From contig MKRV01000266.1 of the NCBI GenBank assembly GCA_001897995.1, forward strand, positions 1-64,000: 64,000 bases of DNA, read 5' to 3'. How positions within the stretch are numbered: the stretch's first letter is position 1; the number at the start of each line of letters is the position of its first letter. A model generated the notes under the pieces. The model worked only from the letters and a program-made list of their open reading frames with translations, was not told the origin of the DNA and ran no database searches. Below, one piece after another: positions 56,755-64,000 of this stretch. The DNA is from Alphaproteobacteria bacterium 65-37. GTDB taxonomy: Bacteria; Pseudomonadota; Alphaproteobacteria; Reyranellales; Reyranellaceae. The position numbers and the translations under genes were made by a program.

Positions 56755-57203
56755 GCATCTCGTTCGACGAGGATTGCCCGGGCGGCCCGCCGCCGCTCGG
56801 CGACCGGCCGCTCGTGCTGGTGGCGGCGGTGGCCCTGGTCGATCCCGACAGCCGGGTGCTGATCGCCCAGCGGCCGCCCGGCAAGTCGATGGCCGGGCTC
56901 TGGGAGTTTCCCGGCGGCAAGATCGATCCCGGCGAGACGCCCGAGCAGGCGCTGGTGCGCGAGCTGCACGAGGAACTCGGCATCGAGACGGCGACCAGCT
57001 GCCTGGCACCGATCGCCTTCGCCAGCCACGGCTACGAGAAGTTCCACTTGCTGATGCCGGTCTTCGCCTGCCGCAAGTGGAGCGGCACGCCGCGGCCGCG
57101 TGAGGGCCAGGTCCTGAAATGGGTGCCGCCGGTCGAGCTGGCACGCTATCCCATGCCACCGGCCGATCTGCCGCTGGTCGGGCTGTTGCGCGATCTGCTT
57201 TAG
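56751..57203 (+). CDS. mutT: Nudix (MutT-type) (deoxy)nucleoside triphosphate pyrophosphohydrolase
   Basis: A 150-aa Nudix hydrolase that would cleanse oxidised nucleotides such as 8-oxo-dGTP. The Nudix box 'GGKIDPGETPEQALVRELHE' continues into 'ELGI', and 'LIAQRPPGKSMAGLWEFPG' precedes it as in MutT. The start is a TTG at 56751 overlapping the argJ stop (TTGA), giving 'SISFDEDCPGGPPP'; the longer track ORF runs through argJ in another frame. argJ-mutT is a frequent alphaproteobacterial pair. A large inverted repeat follows. Confidence 0.9.
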   Translation: MSISFDEDCPGGPPPLGDRPLVLVAAVALVDPDSRVLIAQRPPGKSMAGLWEFPGGKIDPGETPEQALVRELHEELGIETATSCLAPIAFASHGYEKFHLLMPVFACRKWSGTPRPREGQVLKWVPPVELARYPMPPADLPLVGLLRDLL

Positions 57204-57226
57204 CGGGGAGCGTGCCACAAAACCGC

Positions 57227-57294
57227 TGTCATCCCGAGCGAAGCGAGGGACCTTTGCGGATCAGGAAAGGTCCCTCGCTTCGCTCGGGATGACA
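57227..57294. repeat. Perfect 29-bp inverted repeat
   Basis: The arm starting TGTCATCCCGAGCGAAGCGA (57227-57255) and its exact complement at 57266-57294 are separated by 10 bp. It is a dispersed element; a half-diverged copy lies at 16595-16665. It separates convergent genes and could act as a bidirectional terminator despite lacking a T-run. Confidence 0.9.
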
Positions 57295-57310
57295 CCATTG
57301 TTGTGGCGCG

Positions 57311-58135
57311 CTAACCGCGCTCGGCCGGAGCCGACAGCGGCACGCCTTCGCGCCAGCCGGTCAGCTGGCGGAAGATGATGGCCTGCGCTGTGGCCAGCAC
57401 GCCGTTGCCGGCATAGGAAACCAGCAGGGCGAAGGTCCAGGTCACGACATAGGCGGCGAAGTCGGCGCCCAGCACGCCGCGTGTGGCGCCCAGAAGGATA
57501 AGGACGGCGGCCGCCGTCACCATCGTGCCGAGGAAGGAGATCAGAAACAGCGCGCCGACGATGACCCAGCCATTGCCGCGGCTCAGGGTCCAGGAGAGGG
57601 CCGGCGAGCCGCGCTCGTCGACGGACGTCGCGGCGAGGCCGAAGCTCACGCGCAGCGCCACCAGCGCCGAGACGATGAAGGCGGAGGCGAGCGGCGCCAG
57701 CAGCGTCTGCTTGGCGGCGGTCTCCGGGTCGGGCGGTGCGCCGCCGGTGAGCGCCGCGGGATCGATTTCGCCCATTGCCAGGATGAAGGCACCGAGCAGC
57801 ACGAAAGTGACGCCGCCGATCTTGATCAGATGCACCAGGAAGGACGTCTCGCGCGCCGACCATCCGAGGCCCGGTTGGCGGTCCAGGCGCTGCGGGCCGA
57901 GCAGCACGACACGCTGCCAGGCGACCATGAACATCACCAGCGGCACGATATCGATCAGCTTCTCGACCAGCACGGGGATCAGCGATTCGCGCGGCATCTG
58001 CGAGCCGATGAGCCGGATCACCAGGGAGAGGATCCAGGGAATCGTGACGATATCGAAGAAGAGCCGGATGTTGGCGAAGAAGTAGCCGAAGCTCTCGGAC
58101 AGCACGTCGCCAAAAGACAATTTCACTGAAGGCAC
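57311..58135 (-). CDS. Multi-pass inner-membrane protein of unknown function
   Basis: A 274-aa hydrophobic protein with about six helices, e.g. 'LFFDIVTIPWILSLVIRLIG', 'LVMFMVAWQRVVLLGPQRL', 'GGVTFVLLGAFILAMG' and 'WVIVGALFLISFLGTMVTAA'. The pattern resembles the DUF975/YciC-like group of glycerophosphoryl-diester-phosphodiesterase-like membrane domains, but I cannot assign it. It is read 3 bp downstream of the methyltransferase gene on the same strand. Confidence 0.78.
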   Translation of the reverse strand: MPSVKLSFGDVLSESFGYFFANIRLFFDIVTIPWILSLVIRLIGSQMPRESLIPVLVEKLIDIVPLVMFMVAWQRVVLLGPQRLDRQPGLGWSARETSFLVHLIKIGGVTFVLLGAFILAMGEIDPAALTGGAPPDPETAAKQTLLAPLASAFIVSALVALRVSFGLAATSVDERGSPALSWTLSRGNGWVIVGALFLISFLGTMVTAAAVLILLGATRGVLGADFAAYVVTWTFALLVSYAGNGVLATAQAIIFRQLTGWREGVPLSAPAERG

Positions 58136-58138
58136 GAT

Positions 58139-59050
58139 CTAGCTCCGCTCCACTTTCTCGCCGGCACTCAACTCGGACGTTCCCAGCGCGTCGGCCAGGC
58201 GTTGCGCAGCACTTCCCGGCGCCAGCGGCTTGGGCTGCGAGGCATGCGGCGCCCAGCCGTGCAGGAAGAGAACCTCGAAGCTCGCGACGACCCTGCCCGA
58301 AGGCAGCGCGAAGCGCTCGCCGTAAAGCTCGGCCGCGCGCAGCAAGGTGGCGCGCCGCGTCGCCTGGCGCCGGCGCTCGACCACCAGGTTGCTCTCGCCC
58401 ATGGCGCTCAAGTCGCGCATCAGGGCGAGCGCGTTCTCGTATTCGACATCTATCGTTTCACTGTCGGCGACCGGCAGGGCGAAGCCGGCGCGCTGCAGAA
58501 GGCCGGCGGCGTCGCGCAGGTCCGCGAAGGGCGAGACGCGCGGGCTGAGGCCGCCATCGATCTCGCTCTCGGCAGCCCCCAGCGCCTGCCGCAATTGCCA
58601 CAGCGTTCCGCCGCCCAGCATGGCGCCCAGGAACAATCCATCGGGCTTCAGGATGCGACCGATCTGGATCAGGGTGCCGGGCAGGTCGTTCACCCAATGC
58701 AGGCTCATGGCGCTCAGCACGAGATCGAATTGCGCCGCTGCGAAAGGAAGCTGCTCCTCGTCGGCCACCACGGCCAGCCCCCGGGCTTTGCGGGCGAAGC
58801 CTTCGCCCAGATCGCTGCGGATCAGCTGCTCGACGATTTTGCGCGAGCCGAGCGCGGTGGCGACCTCGTCGCCGTGGCTGCCGAGATCGAGCGCCACCGG
58901 GAAGGGACGACGGACATCGTCCAGCCGTTCGACCAGTCGCTGGGCGATCTCGCGCTTCAGGAAGGCATGCCCGTCCCAGTGCGCGACAGCGCGCTCGCGC
59001 CGATGGCGCAGCATCGCGCGGTCGAAAACCAGCATGGGGTCGAGGGTCAT
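58139..59050 (-). CDS. SAM-dependent methyltransferase (NDUFAF5/BioC-like)
   Basis: A 303-aa class I methyltransferase whose N-terminus 'MLVFDRAMLRHRRERAVAHW' is typical of alphaproteobacterial relatives of the complex I assembly factor NDUFAF5. 'ALDLGSHGDEVATAL' is the SAM loop (motif I, degenerate), and 'FDLVLSAMSLHWVNDLPGTL' and 'LKPDGLFLGAMLGG' follow. The ATG at 59050 matches this start; the track begins 22 codons too early. It is divergent from comF, with 64 bp between. Whether it modifies complex I is inferred. Confidence 0.87.
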   Translation of the reverse strand: MTLDPMLVFDRAMLRHRRERAVAHWDGHAFLKREIAQRLVERLDDVRRPFPVALDLGSHGDEVATALGSRKIVEQLIRSDLGEGFARKARGLAVVADEEQLPFAAAQFDLVLSAMSLHWVNDLPGTLIQIGRILKPDGLFLGAMLGGGTLWQLRQALGAAESEIDGGLSPRVSPFADLRDAAGLLQRAGFALPVADSETIDVEYENALALMRDLSAMGESNLVVERRRQATRRATLLRAAELYGERFALPSGRVVASFEVLFLHGWAPHASQPKPLAPGSAAQRLADALGTSELSAGEKVERS

Positions 59051-59114
59051 CACGTCAGGACTCGTCACAGGGCGTATGTAAGGCGAAAGGGCGGCGGCGG
59101 GTAGGGGACGCGCC

Positions 59115-59951
59115 ATGCTCTCGGCGTATTTGCACGGCCCAATCCCTGTGATGTCGAGAGGCCTGCCGCGAGAATGGAGCCGCGCCCGTGCGCGAGAATT
59201 GACCCAAGTCTGCGGGCAGGCCGGACGGATGGTGCTGGATGCCGTCCTGCCGCCGCTTTGTCTCGGCTGCGGCGAGATCGTCGGTGAGCCGGGCGGCCTG
59301 TGCAGTGTCTGCTGGCGACGTTTCAGCTTCGTGTCGGCGCCCTACTGCGCCTGTTGCGGCACGCCGTTCACCCAAGACCTCGGCCCCGATGCGCTGTGCA
59401 CGGCCTGCCTGGTGCGGCGGCCGCGCTTCCGCCGGGCGCGCGCTGCCTTGATCTACGACGACCGCAGCCGACGGCTGATCCTGCCCTTCAAGCATGGTGA
59501 CCGGACCGACGTCGCGCGGGCCTGCGGGCGCTGGATGGCGCGCGCCGGCGCGGAGTTGCTGGCCACGGCCGACCTGGTGGCGCCGGTGCCGCTTCATTGG
59601 CGCCGTCTGTTCACGCGGCGGTACAATCAGGCGGCGTTGCTGGCGCGTGTCGCGTTGAGCGAAGAAATTTCCACCAGCGGGGCACGTCTGGCGCCGGATT
59701 TGCTGCGGCGTGGCCGCTGGACGGGATCGCAATCCGGCCTCACCGGCCAGGAGCGGCGCCGCAACGTTCGCGAGGCGTTCGAGCTTCATCCACGGTGGCA
59801 GGCCGCAATCGCCGGCAAGCGCATCCTGCTGGTCGACGACGTGCTGACCACGGGCGCGACAGTCGAGGCCTGCGTCCGCGTTCTGCAGCGCGCTGGTGCC
59901 GCCGAGGTCGATGTCCTTACGCTGGCGCGGGTTGTCCGGCCGGCGCTATAG
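59115..59951 (+). CDS. ComF-family phosphoribosyltransferase-like protein
   Basis: A 278-aa ComF protein. The N-terminal zinc-finger part has 'PLCLGCGEIVGEPGGLCSVC' and 'YCACCGTPF', and the C-terminal phosphoribosyltransferase domain has the PRPP loop 'ILLVDDVLTTGAT'. ComF is needed for uptake or processing of transformed DNA in competent species; in this lineage the role is unclear. The start is uncertain; the ATG at 59115 gives about 40 extra residues before the first Cys. Confidence 0.9.
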   Translation: MLSAYLHGPIPVMSRGLPREWSRARARELTQVCGQAGRMVLDAVLPPLCLGCGEIVGEPGGLCSVCWRRFSFVSAPYCACCGTPFTQDLGPDALCTACLVRRPRFRRARAALIYDDRSRRLILPFKHGDRTDVARACGRWMARAGAELLATADLVAPVPLHWRRLFTRRYNQAALLARVALSEEISTSGARLAPDLLRRGRWTGSQSGLTGQERRRNVREAFELHPRWQAAIAGKRILLVDDVLTTGATVEACVRVLQRAGAAEVDVLTLARVVRPAL

Positions 59952-59973
59952 TTCGGGAAAGAGGTTCACCACC

Positions 59974-60234
59974 ATGGCCAAGATCGAGATCTACACCACG
60001 CCGTTCTGCGGCTACTGCGCCCGGGCCAAAGGCCTGCTCGACGACAAGGGCGCAGCCTACGAGGAAATGGACGTGATGATGGACGACAAGAAGCGCAGCG
60101 AGATGCGCGAACGGTCGCGCCGCACGACGGTGCCGCAGATCTTCATCAACGGCCAGCATATCGGCGGCTCCGACGAGCTTGCCGCGCTCGAAAGCGCGGG
60201 CAAGCTCGACGCGCTGCTCGCCCAGCCGGGCTGA
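59974..60234 (+). CDS. grxC: Glutaredoxin 3
   Basis: An 86-aa dithiol glutaredoxin that reduces disulfides with glutathione. Active-site 'TTPFCGYCARAKGLL' and glutathione-binding 'TTVPQIFINGQHIGGSDEL' are complete. The ATG at 59974 follows GAGG. It lies between comF and the Nit2-type hydrolase gene, 22 and 9 bp away respectively, so the three are probably one operon. The CGYC active-site spacing marks the classical dithiol type, not the monothiol type that pairs with BolA. Confidence 0.96.
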   Translation: MAKIEIYTTPFCGYCARAKGLLDDKGAAYEEMDVMMDDKKRSEMRERSRRTTVPQIFINGQHIGGSDELAALESAGKLDALLAQPG

Positions 60235-60243
60235 GCCGCGGCC

Positions 60244-61110
60244 ATGTCGTCCTTCAAGGCGGGACTCGTCCAGACCAACGTCTCCAACGAGATGGCGGAG
60301 AACATCGCCTTCGTGCGCGAGCAGGCGAAGCTCGCCCGCGATGCCGGTGCCGACTTCATCATGACGCCCGAGAATACCGGGCTGATCGGGGCCAATCGCG
60401 GCGAGACCCTGGCCAAGGCGCAGACGGAAGAAGAGCACGCCATGCTCGCGGCCTGCCGGGCCAGCGCCCGCGACACCGGCGCGTGGTTCCTGCTGGGCTC
60501 GATCCATGTCCGCGTGCCGGGCGAGGAGCAGATCCGCAATCGCTCCTATTTGATCGATCCGACGGGCGGGATCGTCGCAAGCTACGACAAGATCCACATG
60601 TTCGACGTGCAGCTCGCGGGCGGCGAGAGTTACCGCGAGTCCTCGACCTTCCGCCCCGGCGAGAAGGCGGTACTGGCCGAGACGCCCTGGGGCGTGCTGG
60701 GCATGACCATCTGCTACGACCTACGCTTTCCTTATCTCTATCGCGATCTCGCCCATGCCGGCGCCTCGATGCTGGCGATCCCGTCGTCCTTCACGGTGCC
60801 GACCGGCCAGGCGCACTGGCATACCTTGATGCGCGCCCGCGCCATCGAGACCGGCTGTTTCGTCTTCGCGCCGGCGCAGGTCGGCACGCACAAGGGCTCG
60901 AACCGCAAGACCTACGGCCATTCGATCGTGGTGGCGCCGTGGGGCGAGGTGCTGGCCGATGCCGGCGGCGAGAAGGCCGGTTTCGTCGTGGCCGATATCG
61001 ATGCCGGCAAGGTCGCCGAAGCCCGCAAGATGGTGCCGTCGCTGACCCACGATCGGACATACGCGGCGCCCGCCCTGCACAAGGCCGCGGTCGCGAAGGC
61101 GGCGGAGTAG
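60244..61110 (+). CDS. Nit2-type carbon-nitrogen hydrolase
   Basis: A 288-aa nitrilase-superfamily amidase. The Glu-Lys-Cys triad is visible in 'MTPENTGLI', 'SYDKIHMFDV' and 'GMTICYDLRFPYLYRDLA'. Members of this branch hydrolyse omega-amides such as deaminated glutathione or alpha-ketoglutaramate; that assignment is inferred. It begins 9 bp after grxC, which would fit a glutathione-repair role. Confidence 0.92.
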   Translation: MSSFKAGLVQTNVSNEMAENIAFVREQAKLARDAGADFIMTPENTGLIGANRGETLAKAQTEEEHAMLAACRASARDTGAWFLLGSIHVRVPGEEQIRNRSYLIDPTGGIVASYDKIHMFDVQLAGGESYRESSTFRPGEKAVLAETPWGVLGMTICYDLRFPYLYRDLAHAGASMLAIPSSFTVPTGQAHWHTLMRARAIETGCFVFAPAQVGTHKGSNRKTYGHSIVVAPWGEVLADAGGEKAGFVVADIDAGKVAEARKMVPSLTHDRTYAAPALHKAAVAKAAE

Positions 61111-61148
61111 GGACGACCTTTCGCGATTTTTAGCTCTGATAGGGAAAA

Positions 61149-61256
61149 CCTCACCCTGAGGAGCGAGCGTAGCGAGCGTCTCGAAGGGTGGGAGCAAGCA
61201 CGTCGCCTGTTGCCGACCCTTCGAGACGCGGCCTGCGGCCGCTCCTCAGGGTGAGG
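61149..61256. repeat. Nested inverted repeat element
   Basis: CCTCACCCTGAGGAGC (61149-61164) pairs with GCTCCTCAGGGTGAGG (61241-61256), and an inner GCGTCTCGAAGGGT/ACCCTTCGAGACGC pair nests within. It lies between convergent genes and is of the dispersed REP type. Confidence 0.85.
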
Positions 61257-61288
61257 CGTTCCTTGGATGTGCTGCAGTAGCGCACCGC

Positions 61289-61798
61289 TCAGCCTGTCTT
61301 CCGCGCGGCGATGCGCTGCACCATCGCCATCTTGGGCTCGCTGATCATGCGCGCCTCGTAGGCCGTCACCGAGAAGCGGCCGCGGACCAGCTCGAGCAGT
61401 TCGCCGTCCTTCAGCAGGAAGTCCGGCCGGTCCGGTTTGCCGAAGCGCTCGTTGCCCACCATGAAGGTCTCGTAGAGCAGGATGCCGCCCGGCTGCAGCG
61501 CGTCGAACAGATCGGGGAACAACGGCCGATGCAAGTAGTTAGTCACGACGGCGGCGCCGAAGCGGCGACTTCCGAGGGGCCAGGGCGAGCCGCCCTCGAG
61601 GTCGGCGGCCACGACTTCGACATTGTCGATGTCGGCGAGGCCGCTCGCGTCGCGATCGACGGCCGTTACGCGGTGGCCGCGCGCGGCAAAAAAGCGGCTG
61701 TGGCGGCCTTTTCCGGCGGCAAGGTCGAGCACGTCGGCACCCGCCGGCAGCAGACCGGCCCAGGCGGCGATCCAGGAAGAGACAGTCAAACCAGGCAT
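61289..61798 (-). CDS. Class I SAM-dependent methyltransferase
   Basis: A 169-aa short methyltransferase with SAM loop 'VLDLAAGKGRHSRFFAARGH' and 'TAVDRDASGLADIDNVEVVA', resembling TehB/thiopurine-type enzymes. The track begins 20 codons earlier; the ATG at 61798 gives a start directly before the conserved 'SSWIAAWAGLLPAGADVLDL'. Substrate unknown. It is divergent from the DUF1178 gene across 80 bp. Confidence 0.85.
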   Translation of the reverse strand: MPGLTVSSWIAAWAGLLPAGADVLDLAAGKGRHSRFFAARGHRVTAVDRDASGLADIDNVEVVAADLEGGSPWPLGSRRFGAAVVTNYLHRPLFPDLFDALQPGGILLYETFMVGNERFGKPDRPDFLLKDGELLELVRGRFSVTAYEARMISEPKMAMVQRIAARKTG

Positions 61799-61878
61799 AT
61801 CTCGGCGCGAAAGGAGCAAAGGGCGCGCGACAATCGGGCCTTGCGTCGTGTACGACAAGCCACCATTTTCGGGGTGTT

Positions 61879-62394
61879 ATGATTCTATATCGCCTGCGCT
61901 GCGCCAAGGGCCACGAATTCGATAGCTGGTTCAAGGACAGCAAGACCTACGAGCGCCAGGAGAAGAAGTCGCTGATCGGCTGCGCCGTCTGCGGCTCCTC
62001 CAAGGTCGAGCGCGCCATCATGTCGCCGCGGATCGGCAAGAAGGGTGGCAAGGCAGAAGCGCCCATCGAGGTCACCGAAACCCCGACGCCGACACCAACA
62101 GGGGCACCGACAGGGGCGCCGGCCGTTCCCTCGCCCGAGCAGCAGCAGCAGATGGCGGCGCTCGCCCGTCACATGCCGAAAGAGCTGCGCGAGGCGCTGC
62201 TCAAGGTCCGCGCCGAGGTCGAGAAGAATTGCGAGCATGTCGGCGGCAACTTCGCCGAAGAGGCGCGCAAGATTCACTACGGCGAGAGCGACAAGCGCGG
62301 CATCTACGGCGAGACGACCGACGAGGAGGCCGAGGCGCTGGCCGAAGAGGGCATCGAGTTCGGCCGCCTGCCCTGGATCCCCCGCGGCAACTGA
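61879..62394 (+). CDS. DUF1178 family protein
   Basis: A 171-aa cytosolic protein that begins 'MILYRLRCAKGHEFDSWFKD', with the family's Cys-rich 'LIGCAVCGSSKVERAIMSPR' and the C-terminal 'SDKRGIYGETTDEEAEALAE'. The Cys pairs may bind zinc. Function unknown. A Pro/Thr/Gly linker with a short 'PTPTPTGAPTGAP' repeat joins the two halves. A 7-bp hairpin (62394-62415) overlapping the stop separates it from convergent ubiG. Confidence 0.9.
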   Translation: MILYRLRCAKGHEFDSWFKDSKTYERQEKKSLIGCAVCGSSKVERAIMSPRIGKKGGKAEAPIEVTETPTPTPTGAPTGAPAVPSPEQQQQMAALARHMPKELREALLKVRAEVEKNCEHVGGNFAEEARKIHYGESDKRGIYGETTDEEAEALAEEGIEFGRLPWIPRGN

Positions 62395-62421
62395 CGCCCG
62401 ACAACTGGCGGGCGTTCGCCG

Positions 62422-63219
62422 TCAGGCCGCCGGTCGCCGGCTCCCATAGAGCATGTAGTTCACGTCGAGGTCGTGCCTGTTGAGCGACCAACTGCGGCTG
62501 AGCGGTCTGTAGACTACGCCGACGACTTCCCGTGCGTCGACGCCGCCGTCGCGCAGGCCGCGCACGACTTCCGACGGCTTCAGGAATTTCTTCCAGTCGT
62601 GGGTGCCGCGCGGCAGCCAGCGCAGCACGTACTCGGCGCCGGCGATGGCCATTGCCCAGGCCTTGGCCGTGCGGTTGAGCGTCGACAGGAACAGCAGGCC
62701 GCCCGGCTTCACCATGCGCGCGCAGGAGTGCAGGAACAGGTCGGCGTCGGCGACGTGCTCGACGATCTCCAGTGCCATCACGATGTCGAACGCGGCACCG
62801 CCGTCGGCCAGCGCCTCGGCCGTGCCCGGGCGGTAGTCGATTGCGAGACCCTGTCGTTCGGCATGCAGCGCGGCGACGGCGATGTTGCGCGCCGAGGCGT
62901 CGACCGCGGTGACCGTGGCGCCCAGGCGGGTCATCGGCTCGCTGAGCAGGCCACCGCCGCAACCGATATCGAGCAGCGACAGGCCTTCCAGCGGCCGGCC
63001 CGAGAGGGCGTCGCGCTGCCAATGGGCGGCGGCACGGTCACGGATATAGCCGATCCGGACCGGGTTGAGCCGGTGCAGGGGGCCGAACTTGCCGGCCGGG
63101 TCCCACCATTCGTCGGCGATCTGCGAAAAGCGTTCGACGTCGGCGGGATCGATAGTCCCCCTGCCGGCTGTCCCCTTATCGTCTGCCTTCATCGTGTGGA
63201 TATGCGCGCTTTCGACCAT
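62422..63219 (-). CDS. ubiG: Ubiquinone biosynthesis O-methyltransferase UbiG
   Basis: Performs both O-methylations in ubiquinone synthesis. The 265-aa protein has 'PADVERFSQIADEWWDPAGK' and 'FGPLHRLNPVRIGYIRD' at the N-terminus, SAM loop 'LLDIGCGGGLLSEPMTRLGA' near residue 78 and the C-terminal 'DLDVNYMLYGSRR' region. The Met at residue 10 is an alternative start. It is divergent from the aspartate kinase gene with 78 bp between them. Confidence 0.95.
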   Translation of the reverse strand: MVESAHIHTMKADDKGTAGRGTIDPADVERFSQIADEWWDPAGKFGPLHRLNPVRIGYIRDRAAAHWQRDALSGRPLEGLSLLDIGCGGGLLSEPMTRLGATVTAVDASARNIAVAALHAERQGLAIDYRPGTAEALADGGAAFDIVMALEIVEHVADADLFLHSCARMVKPGGLLFLSTLNRTAKAWAMAIAGAEYVLRWLPRGTHDWKKFLKPSEVVRGLRDGGVDAREVVGVVYRPLSRSWSLNRHDLDVNYMLYGSRRPAA

Positions 63220-63297
63220 GGCTACCCTTGACCCATATGGCGCTGCCGGTGTCTATAGCCCGCTTTCCAGGCGGGGGCTTCCCCTTCGAGTAGGGTC

Positions 63298-64000
63298 ATG
63301 GCGCGCATTGTTCTGAAATTCGGCGGTACTTCGGTCGGCGACACGGATCGGATCAAGAACGTCGCGCGCAAAGTAAAAGCCGAGGTCGATCGCGGCAACG
63401 AGGTTGCAGTCGTCGTCTCGGCCATGTCGGGCGCGACCAATCAGCTCGTCAAATGGGTGAACGAGATCGCCCCGCTGCACGATCCGCGCGAGTACGACGT
63501 CGTCGTGGCGACGGGCGAGCAGGTGACGATCGGCTTGCTGGCGATGGCGCTGCAGCAGGAGGGCGTGAAGTCGCGCTCCTGGGTGTCGTGGCAGATCCCG
63601 ATCAAGACCGACGGCGCCTACGCCAAGGCCCGCGTGATCGAGATCGACACGACCGAGATGGCCAAGACCATGTCGGCGGGCGAGGTGCCGATCGTGCCGG
63701 GTTTCCAGGGCCTCTCGCCCGAGGGCCGGATCACGACGCTCGGCCGCGGCGGCTCCGACACTTCGGCTGTGGCGCTGGCCGCCGCGCTGAAGGCCGATCG
63801 CTGCGACATCTACACTGACGTCGACGGCGTCTACACGACCGATCCGCGGATCGTCGAAAAGGCGCAGAAGATCGATCGGGTGACCTACGAAGAGATGCTG
63901 GAAATGGCGTCGCTCGGCTCGAAGGTGCTGCAGACGCGGTCCGTCGAGCTGGCGATGAATCATCATGTGCGGGTGCAGGTGCTGTCGTCGTTCGACGAGG
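63298..64000 (+). CDS. lysC: Aspartate kinase, 3' end beyond the window
   Basis: First enzyme of the Lys/Thr/Met pathway, phosphorylating aspartate. The 234 visible codons cover the catalytic domain: 'MARIVLKFGGTSVGDTDRIK', 'VVATGEQVTIGLLAMALQQE', 'TLGRGGSDTSAVALAAALKA' and 'YTDVDGVYTTDPRIV'. The C-terminal ACT domains lie past the end of the window. The frame is absent from the ORF track because it is open at the edge. Whether the enzyme is feedback-inhibited cannot be seen here. Confidence 0.95.
   Translation, partial: MARIVLKFGGTSVGDTDRIKNVARKVKAEVDRGNEVAVVVSAMSGATNQLVKWVNEIAPLHDPREYDVVVATGEQVTIGLLAMALQQEGVKSRSWVSWQIPIKTDGAYAKARVIEIDTTEMAKTMSAGEVPIVPGFQGLSPEGRITTLGRGGSDTSAVALAAALKADRCDIYTDVDGVYTTDPRIVEKAQKIDRVTYEEMLEMASLGSKVLQTRSVELAMNHHVRVQVLSSFDE

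Overview
The window is 64 kb of GC-rich chromosomal DNA from an alphaproteobacterium. The evidence is the housekeeping content: cobaltochelatase CobST, aroK-aroB followed by a CNNM transporter, xerD-accA, UbiG, a DUF1178 protein, single-chain methylmalonyl-CoA mutase with MeaB, and SecA with a C-terminal zinc tail. The mixture looks most like a Rhodospirillales/Hyphomicrobiales-type soil organism; a Reyranella-like genome is my guess and the sequence alone does not prove it. There are no rRNA or tRNA genes, no CRISPR array and no intact transposon. Most lines of the ORF track are GC-driven shadows.

Layout. 1-11 kb: 3' part of xylulokinase, a GST, then a carbon-storage/propionyl-CoA block (PHA depolymerase, methylmalonyl-CoA mutase, MeaB) interleaved with a DUF3108 protein, an Atm1-type ABC exporter and an MFS carrier, then a YcgN-like protein and rpmB. 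11.5-16.3 kb (minus): J-domain protein, cobS, cobT and a phytase-like esterase gene. 16.3-25.5 kb: bolA, then aroK-aroB-CNNM-DUF2889 on the minus strand, facing a small membrane ORF, a 536-aa secreted protein, xerD, accA and a luciferase-like monooxygenase on the plus strand.

25.5-45.2 kb is accessory metabolism: TPR protein, TauD-type dioxygenase, a hot-dog dehydratase, MFS carrier, an Xre-RES toxin-antitoxin pair, epoxide hydrolase, tyrosine phosphatase, a TonB receptor with a Zur-like operator, chorismate mutase, several SDR enzymes (one a tandem fusion with a dead second domain, one with a 15-bp repeat expansion), and AraC and IclR regulators beside the genes they probably control. 45.2-51.3 kb has lower GC and carries decayed mobile DNA (IS66 transposase relic, tyrosine-integrase relic), a desaturase, a membrane acyltransferase and a set of small secreted/OmpA proteins. 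51.4-64 kb returns to core genes: secA, parvulin PPIase, argJ, a MutT-type hydrolase, comF, grxC, a Nit2-type amidase, DUF1178, ubiG and the 5' part of aspartate kinase.

Several families of short palindromic repeats are scattered between genes, including a 204-bp element with near-perfect 33-bp terminal inverted repeats. Two of these repeats touch genes directly: one supplies the stop codon of bolA and another sits against the start codon of the 536-aa secreted protein. The strongest leads for new biology are the Zur-like double operator in front of the TonB receptor, the enzyme/pseudoenzyme SDR fusion, the in-frame repeat expansion in a second SDR, hairpins in the leaders of rpmB and cobS, and a 59-aa membrane ORF that falls just below the ORF-track cut-off. 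I found no clearly undescribed multigene system.
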